Below, piece after piece: positions 30,586 to 35,104 of a DNA stretch of 35,104 bases. Below the pieces are notes generated by a model. It was not told the origin of the DNA, made no database searches, and was given only the letters and a program-made list of their open reading frames with translations. Position 1 is the first letter of the stretch; every line of letters begins with the position of its first letter. The stretch spans positions 1 through 35,104 of the forward strand of contig JAQGOE010000230.1 of the NCBI GenBank assembly GCA_028293725.1. The letters run 5' to 3'. This DNA is from Gammaproteobacteria bacterium (GTDB lineage Bacteria > Pseudomonadota > Gammaproteobacteria > Steroidobacterales > Steroidobacteraceae). Both the position numbers and the translations under genes were made by a program.

Positions 30586-30597
30586 GCTTGTACAAGC
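30586..30597. promoter_or_regulatory. Perfect 12-base palindrome GCTTGTACAAGC
   Basis: It lies between the TonB receptor start (30537) and the monooxygenase start (30754), 49 bases upstream of the receptor. An operator for a TetR- or GntR-type factor is plausible; no regulator gene lies next to it. Confidence 0.45.
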
Positions 30598-30753
30598 AAT
30601 TGTTGCGATCCTCACCATCATCGTTTGCTATGGCTGGGCGCTGAGCGCTGTAATAGGCGCCGCAGATGGGGGGCATTGTCATAATCGATTGTCGGGATAC
30701 CGCGCCGCGGGCGTCTAATCAGGCTCCCGGGACTCGTGTAGGGGGATGGTGAG

Positions 30754-31881
30754 ATGGCTGGATCGGGCAGAATTCTGGTCGTGGGCGGCGGTATCGCCGG
30801 CATGTCATGCGCGATCCAGATGCGCAAGGCAGGCCTGAGCGTGGATCTCGTCGAGATCGATCCGAACTGGCGCATCTACGGGGCGGGGATTACGATCACG
30901 GGGCCGACGCTACGCGCCCTGCGAACGCTCGGCGTGTTGGAGCCCGTCATTGCCGCGGGTGCGACCTGGAGCGGTGCGAAGGTTCACGACAAATCCGGCA
31001 AGCTCCTCGAGGATGTCACGTTTCCGGCGTTGGCTGAAGGGTTGCCTGCCACCGGTGGCATCATGCGGCCCCTCCTTCACCAGGTGCTGTCGGCCAAGAC
31101 ACTGGAGGTCGGCACCAATGTGCGCCTCGGCGTGACACTGACCGATCTGTTGGAAAAGGAGGCCACTGTCGCAGTCACGTTGAGCGATGGGACGCAGGCG
31201 GATTACGCCGTGGTCGTCGGGGCCGACGGCATCTTTTCCAGGATCCGCGAGCGCGTTTTCCCCGGCTCCGCCCGACCGGTTTTCACCGGGCAGGTGGTCT
31301 ATCGCCTGCTGGCCGAGCGTCCGCCCGGCTTCGACCGCAGTCACTTTTTCATGAGCGATGACGGGAAAATCGGCTTCAATCCCGTCTCGGCCACCCACAT
31401 GTACATGTTCCTGTTGCATTCTGTTACAGGTAGTCCCTGGATCGAGCCGCGGGAGCAGCCGCAGCGGCTCTATGAAGCCATGGAGGGTTACGGGGGGTTC
31501 GTGCCGCAGATCCGCGCGACGGTGCGTACCAACAATGCACACAGCGTCAACTATCGGCCGCTGGAGGTGCTGTTACATCCGGCGCCCTGGCACCGTGGCC
31601 ACGTTGTCCTGATCGGCGACGCGGCCCATGCCACGACACCACACCTGGCTTCGGGTGCCGGCATGGCGATCGAGGATGGGATCGTGCTCGCCGAGGAGCT
31701 CGGGACGCAGCCTACCCTGGAGCAGGCATTGCAAAACTTCATGACACGCCGCTTCGAGCGTTGTCGGTTGGTCGTCGAGAGCTCGGTGCGGCTCGGTCAG
31801 ATCGAGATGAGCCGCGGGTCGCCTGCGGAGCACACGCGGGTTATGTCGGAGGCGTTGGGGGCGTTGCGCGAGGCTATTTGA
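30754..31881 (+). CDS. Class A FAD-dependent monooxygenase
   Basis: A 375-residue PHBH-fold flavoprotein hydroxylase. It shows the dinucleotide motif ILVVGGGIAGMSCAI, the DG motif VVVGADGIFSRIRE and the GD motif VLIGDAAHATTPHLASGAGM, recognisable from LIGDAAHATTP. These are the three diagnostic motifs of NAD(P)H-dependent hydroxylases of aromatic and related compounds. No signal peptide. GGGGA-rich sequence precedes the ATG. Its last eight bases overlap the end of the convergent amidohydrolase gene. The neighbouring FAH, SDR and amidohydrolase genes suggest it starts a ring-degradation route. Confidence 0.9.
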   Translation: MAGSGRILVVGGGIAGMSCAIQMRKAGLSVDLVEIDPNWRIYGAGITITGPTLRALRTLGVLEPVIAAGATWSGAKVHDKSGKLLEDVTFPALAEGLPATGGIMRPLLHQVLSAKTLEVGTNVRLGVTLTDLLEKEATVAVTLSDGTQADYAVVVGADGIFSRIRERVFPGSARPVFTGQVVYRLLAERPPGFDRSHFFMSDDGKIGFNPVSATHMYMFLLHSVTGSPWIEPREQPQRLYEAMEGYGGFVPQIRATVRTNNAHSVNYRPLEVLLHPAPWHRGHVVLIGDAAHATTPHLASGAGMAIEDGIVLAEELGTQPTLEQALQNFMTRRFERCRLVVESSVRLGQIEMSRGSPAEHTRVMSEALGALREAI

Positions 31882-33001
31882 TCGATTCCGTACGGCGGTG
31901 GCTGACATCGAGTCCGAGCAGTCGAAGCGCATTCCCGCCGAGAATCGCGGTCTTCTCGTCTTCGCTCAAGCCCTGTACGGCATCCAGCACTTCGTGAACC
32001 GCGTACGCGCCCATGTCGAACGGATAGTCGGTGCCCACGACCACCTGGCTGGCACCCACCTGGCTGATCAAGTGCCGAAGTATCTCGGGTGTGTAAACGA
32101 GAGTGTCGAAATACAGCTGCCGCAGATACTCGCTGGGCGCCCTGCGCATACTATGCGCATCGGGACGCGTGTTGTAGGCATGATCCGAGCGCCCGATGTA
32201 CGAGGGCAGGTAGCCTCCACCGTGCGCAGCCAGGATCTTCAGCCCGGGATGGCGGTCCAGCACCCCCCCGAAGATCAGATGCGAAAGCGCAATCGTGGTC
32301 TCGATCGGTTGCCCGATCACATTCTGCAAGTAGAACCGGCTGACACGCTCGCCTAAAGACGTCCCGAAAGGATGGATGAAGACCAGGCACCCGAGCTCCT
32401 CGGCACGCGCCCAGAAAGGGGCAAACCGCGGGTCGTCCAGCTCCAGGCCATTCACCGCTGTCGAGATCTCCACGCCGCGCATACCGAGCTCGCCGATGCA
32501 ATGATCCAGCTGTTCGATGGACAGCTCCGGATGTTGGAGCGCAACGTTGCCGAGGGCCAGAAGTCGATCGGAATGTTTCGCGCAGCTCTCGGCGATCTTG
32601 TCGTTCGTAGTCCGCACGATCTCGCGCGCCAGGTCGAGATCGGCCCAGTAGTAGTGTTGGACCGATGTGGGACTGATGACCTGGATATCCACGCCCATCG
32701 CGTCCATGTCGCGCAATCGCAGCTCCAGATTCGTGAGCTTCGGAAACGCAGCGGGCAGCATGGTCGCTCTGTTGTACTCGGCAGAGGCGGCTCCCATCAC
32801 GCGCCGCTGCATCGCGGGCTCTGCTTCCTTCTCCGGACGATCCTTGACGAGCTGCTCCACTTCCGTAACGAACGCATGACAGTGCAGATCCACAGTCAGA
32901 CAGCGATTCCCGCGCCGAACGGTGCGATCTGTCCGTCCGGGGTGCTCCGCGGAGAGCTCGGGAGACTGCGGACGCTGACATGTATGCAGATACACAGCCA
33001 C
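31874..33001 (-). CDS. Amidohydrolase family protein, ACMSD/decarboxylase-like
   Basis: A protein of 339 to 375 residues of the amidohydrolase-2 (ACMSD, resorcylate decarboxylase) group. Metal-binding HxH is in VDLHCHAF; further ligands are H in VFIHPFGT, H in LAAHGGGYLPSYIGR and Asp in VVGTDYPFDMG. Such enzymes are non-oxidative decarboxylases or hydrolases of aromatic and ring-cleavage acids. The longest frame starts with GTG at 33001, seven bases after the SDR stop. Its first 36 residues do not look like the family, so a GTG at 32893 (residue 37, start VDLHCH) may be the real start. It is the last gene of the FAH-SDR operon. Confidence 0.88.
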   Translation of the reverse strand: MAVYLHTCQRPQSPELSAEHPGRTDRTVRRGNRCLTVDLHCHAFVTEVEQLVKDRPEKEAEPAMQRRVMGAASAEYNRATMLPAAFPKLTNLELRLRDMDAMGVDIQVISPTSVQHYYWADLDLAREIVRTTNDKIAESCAKHSDRLLALGNVALQHPELSIEQLDHCIGELGMRGVEISTAVNGLELDDPRFAPFWARAEELGCLVFIHPFGTSLGERVSRFYLQNVIGQPIETTIALSHLIFGGVLDRHPGLKILAAHGGGYLPSYIGRSDHAYNTRPDAHSMRRAPSEYLRQLYFDTLVYTPEILRHLISQVGASQVVVGTDYPFDMGAYAVHEVLDAVQGLSEDEKTAILGGNALRLLGLDVSHRRTESIK

Positions 33002-33007
33002 CTCAGT

Positions 33008-33748
33008 CTATTGCGCAGTGTAACCGCCGTCGACGACCAGGCTGGTGCCGGTCACGAGGCTCGCACCCGGGGATGCCAGGAAGACGACCGCCGCGACAAC
33101 CTCCTCGATCTTCCCGACACGCGCCAGCGGAATGCGGCGAAGGACATCCTGCTTGAACGTCTCGTTCTCGAAGTAAGGCCGGGTCATCGGGGTTTCAATG
33201 TACGTGGGTGCCACTGAGTTCACGCGAATTCCAAGAGGAGCCAGCTCCACCGCCATGGCTTTCGTGAGCCCTTCGATGGCATGTTTGGTCATGCAGTATA
33301 CCGTGCGATTGGCTGCACCGACATGACCCATCTGAGAGGACATGTTGATAATCACGCCGCAGTGCCTGCGAGCCATGATTCGTGCCGCCGCCTGCGCAGT
33401 GACGAACATCGAGCGCACGTTCAGCGCCAGGAGCTCATCGAGGGTAGCCGGGTCCACTTCGAGGAACGGCTGCGGCCGATTCGTGCCTGCGTTGTTGATC
33501 AGGACATCACAACGTGCGAGCGTTGAGAAGACACCCTGTATTTCGGAAGTACGCGTAACGTCGCATGCGACTGCGCGCGCGTGTCCCCCCTGATCCCGGA
33601 TCTCGGCGGCCAGCTCCTCCAGCTCAACCGATTTTCGGGCGATGAGCACGACCTCGGCGGCCTGAATGCCGAAAGCCAGTGCGCAACCTCGGCCCAGACC
33701 GCGGCTCGCGCCGGTCACAACCACAACTGGCCCGTCGCACGAGCTCAC
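33008..33748 (-). CDS. SDR family oxidoreductase
   Basis: A 246-residue classical short-chain dehydrogenase. It has the cofactor motif VTGASRGLGRG, NNAG at about 85-88, catalytic Ser in INMSSQMG, and Y151/K155 in VYCMTKHAIEG. VTGTSLVVDGGYTAQ closes the protein. All catalytic residues are in place, unlike the SDR at 21794. The start is a GTG at 33748, overlapping the FAH stop (GTGA), so the two are coupled. It probably oxidises or reduces an alcohol or ketone intermediate of the same pathway. Confidence 0.9.
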   Translation of the reverse strand: MSSCDGPVVVVTGASRGLGRGCALAFGIQAAEVVLIARKSVELEELAAEIRDQGGHARAVACDVTRTSEIQGVFSTLARCDVLINNAGTNRPQPFLEVDPATLDELLALNVRSMFVTAQAAARIMARRHCGVIINMSSQMGHVGAANRTVYCMTKHAIEGLTKAMAVELAPLGIRVNSVAPTYIETPMTRPYFENETFKQDVLRRIPLARVGKIEEVVAAVVFLASPGASLVTGTSLVVDGGYTAQ

Positions 33749-34731
33749 GGCAAATGCGCCTGCACGATCTTCTGGTCAATAGCGCCGAAAATGGAGCGAC
33801 CGCTCGGGTGGAGCATGTCGATGCGAACGGTGTCGCCGAACTTCATGTAAGGCGTAGCTGCCTTTCCCTGGTCCACTGTCTCAATGCCGCGGCGTTCGGC
33901 GATACAAGCAGAACCGACCGTACGGTACTCGTAATTCGAGATAGTGCCGGAACCTATGATCGTGCCGGCATGGAGATTACGGGTGCGCGCGGCGTGGGCC
34001 ACGAGCTCATGGAAGCCAAAGCCCATTTGCGAGGCCTGGGGGTTGCCAAACCAGCGTCCGTTCCATTCCACATGAACCGGCAGATGCACCCTACCCTCAT
34101 GCCAGGCCTCGCCGAGCTCCTCTGGAGTCACGAACACCGGCGCGAAGCTCGTGGAGGGTTTGGATTGCAAGAATCCGAAGCCGGTTTTGATGTCCCGCCC
34201 GGCAAGAACCCGCAGGCTGGCGTCATTGAGCAACGCCAGGAGCTTCACGTGCGCGAGGGCTTGCGCGGCCGTGGTCCCCATGGGGACGTAGTCGACGACG
34301 ACCGCCACCTCCGCCTCGAAATCGATGCCGTCGGCCTCGCTCGGCATGGGCATGTCAGCACACGCCCCCAGAAAATCGTCCGAAGCGCCCTGATACATGA
34401 GCGGAGTCTCTCGCTTGCCTTCGATGGGCGCCATGCCGAAGACCTTGTCCATGAGATCGCCGTGGCTGTGGAAAGCCGAAGCGTCCAGCCATTGCGGCGC
34501 GCGCGGCAGCGGAGCCAGTAGCCGGGTCGGATCGAGATCGAAGGCAGCCGCGAGCCTGCCCGAGTTGAGCTCCGCGTATTGTCTCTGCAGCCCGGGCGCG
34601 CTATCGGCCCATGTTTCGAGCGCGCCCACCATAGTAGCGACCCCACCAGCGACCACACCGTGCGTGAGATCCTCGGAGACCACGATCAACTGGCCGTCGC
34701 GCGAGTCGGCTTTCAAAGTGGCGAGTTTCAT
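33745..34731 (-). CDS. Fumarylacetoacetate hydrolase family protein
   Basis: A 328-residue FAH-superfamily protein. Its C-terminal domain has the metal-binding DFEAEVAVVVDYV (Glu-x-Glu), a DIKTGFGFLQSKPSTSFAPVFVTP region (recognisable from GFLQSKPSTSFAPV) and GTIIGSGTISNYEYRTVGSACIAERR (IIGSGTISNY is the typical GTG-T block). FAH enzymes cleave C-C bonds of diketo acids or decarboxylate/hydrate ring-cleavage products. The length and the N-terminal domain resemble fumarylacetoacetase-type proteins. It is the first gene of the minus-strand operon with SDR and amidohydrolase. Start at ATG 34731. Confidence 0.9.
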   Translation of the reverse strand: MKLATLKADSRDGQLIVVSEDLTHGVVAGGVATMVGALETWADSAPGLQRQYAELNSGRLAAAFDLDPTRLLAPLPRAPQWLDASAFHSHGDLMDKVFGMAPIEGKRETPLMYQGASDDFLGACADMPMPSEADGIDFEAEVAVVVDYVPMGTTAAQALAHVKLLALLNDASLRVLAGRDIKTGFGFLQSKPSTSFAPVFVTPEELGEAWHEGRVHLPVHVEWNGRWFGNPQASQMGFGFHELVAHAARTRNLHAGTIIGSGTISNYEYRTVGSACIAERRGIETVDQGKAATPYMKFGDTVRIDMLHPSGRSIFGAIDQKIVQAHLP

Positions 34732-34860
34732 GGCGCTGACGATACTTCACCCCGGGCGGTCGGCAGGAATTGATTGTTCTGATCGACCCCATCTGCAGGA
34801 TCGATGCGTCGTGCCCGGGGACTGGAGTACAGTCTCGCGAGTTTGGGAGGGGGTGTTCGG

Positions 34861-35104
34861 GTGTCTGCGAATCCACTGAGTGAGCCACGCGCGCCTGGCG
34901 TTCTGCAGGGAATCATCCTGCTGCTTCCCATTACCCTGGCCGTGATGGGGATCGCCGTTCTCGTTCCGATCGTGCCGCAACTCATGACGCACTTCGCGAA
35001 CGTGCCGAACTATCAATATCTCGTCCAGGGCGGTATGCTGACCATGCCTGCCCTGTGCACCGCATTGTGCTCTCCGTTCGCAGGCTGGCTGTCCGATCGC
35101 GTCG
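34861..35104 (+). CDS. MFS transporter, N-terminal fragment
   Basis: From a GTG at 34861 the frame is open to the window end (81 codons). It begins VSANPLSEPR, then a hydrophobic helix GIILLLPITLAVMGIAVLVPIVP, recognisable from LLLPITLAVMGIAVLV. A second helix follows, then the loop FAGWLSDRV, the loop 2-3 motif of major facilitator transporters. GGAGGGGG lies seven bases upstream; an in-frame ATG at 34804 would add 19 residues but lacks such a site. It is divergent from the FAH operon and may export or import its substrate. Confidence 0.75.
   Translation, partial: MSANPLSEPRAPGVLQGIILLLPITLAVMGIAVLVPIVPQLMTHFANVPNYQYLVQGGMLTMPALCTALCSPFAGWLSDRV

Overview
The window is chromosomal-type DNA of high G+C content from a Gram-negative proteobacterium. 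Two large TonB-dependent receptors, a predicted outer-membrane barrel, a periplasmic DegP-like protease and many SDR, SMP-30, fumarylacetoacetase-type and amidohydrolase genes suggest an aerobic oligotroph with broad catabolism. Gammaproteobacteria around Steroidobacter, Nevskia or Solimonas, or a sphingomonad-like lineage, would fit; this is inference from gene content only. I see no rRNA, tRNA, CRISPR array, insertion sequence or phage structural gene.

Layout. 1-1912: start of an enolase-superfamily (MR/MLE) gene running off the left edge, an XRE-cupin regulator, and a divergent AHL-lactonase-like metallo-hydrolase. TTTC-N6-GAAA palindromes occur in both control regions. 1984-2657: a HigBA-type toxin-antitoxin pair with a perfect operator palindrome. 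2703-3073 has no convincing gene but holds a structured, terminator-ended segment that may be a small RNA. 3074-4677: a coupled pair, a FeeM/LuxI-like GNAT acyltransferase and a class V aminotransferase. 4745-13833: a MalT-like LuxR regulator followed by a TonB receptor, a metal amidohydrolase, a HyuA-type ATPase, a DUF917 protein and a SemiSWEET, most with overlapping start and stop codons. This looks like a dedicated uptake and ring-opening system for a small cyclic amide. 13830-18524 is mostly housekeeping: pgi, an ornithine-cyclodeaminase-like gene, DinB, Pth2 and an outer-membrane protein, all on the minus strand.

18841-22564: a MocR regulator, a DegP-like protease and an SDR whose catalytic Tyr is replaced by His. 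22561-26547 (minus): an epimerase, an SMP-30 lactonase and a CrtI-like flavoprotein with an extra C-terminal domain, probably one operon, opposite a divergent LysR regulator. 27630-30537 (minus): a TonB receptor and a secreted GlcG/HbpS-like protein. 30754-35104: a class A flavin monooxygenase convergent with an FAH / SDR / ACMSD-type amidohydrolase operon, and the start of an MFS transporter. This last set reads as an aromatic-acid or similar ring-cleavage pathway.

The strongest candidates for undescribed biology are the 4745-13833 locus with its shared GCATCCCCCG motifs, the GNAT-aminotransferase pair, the CrtI-like fusion, and the possible small RNA at 2768-2893. All functional statements come from reading motifs in the sequence; no database search was run.
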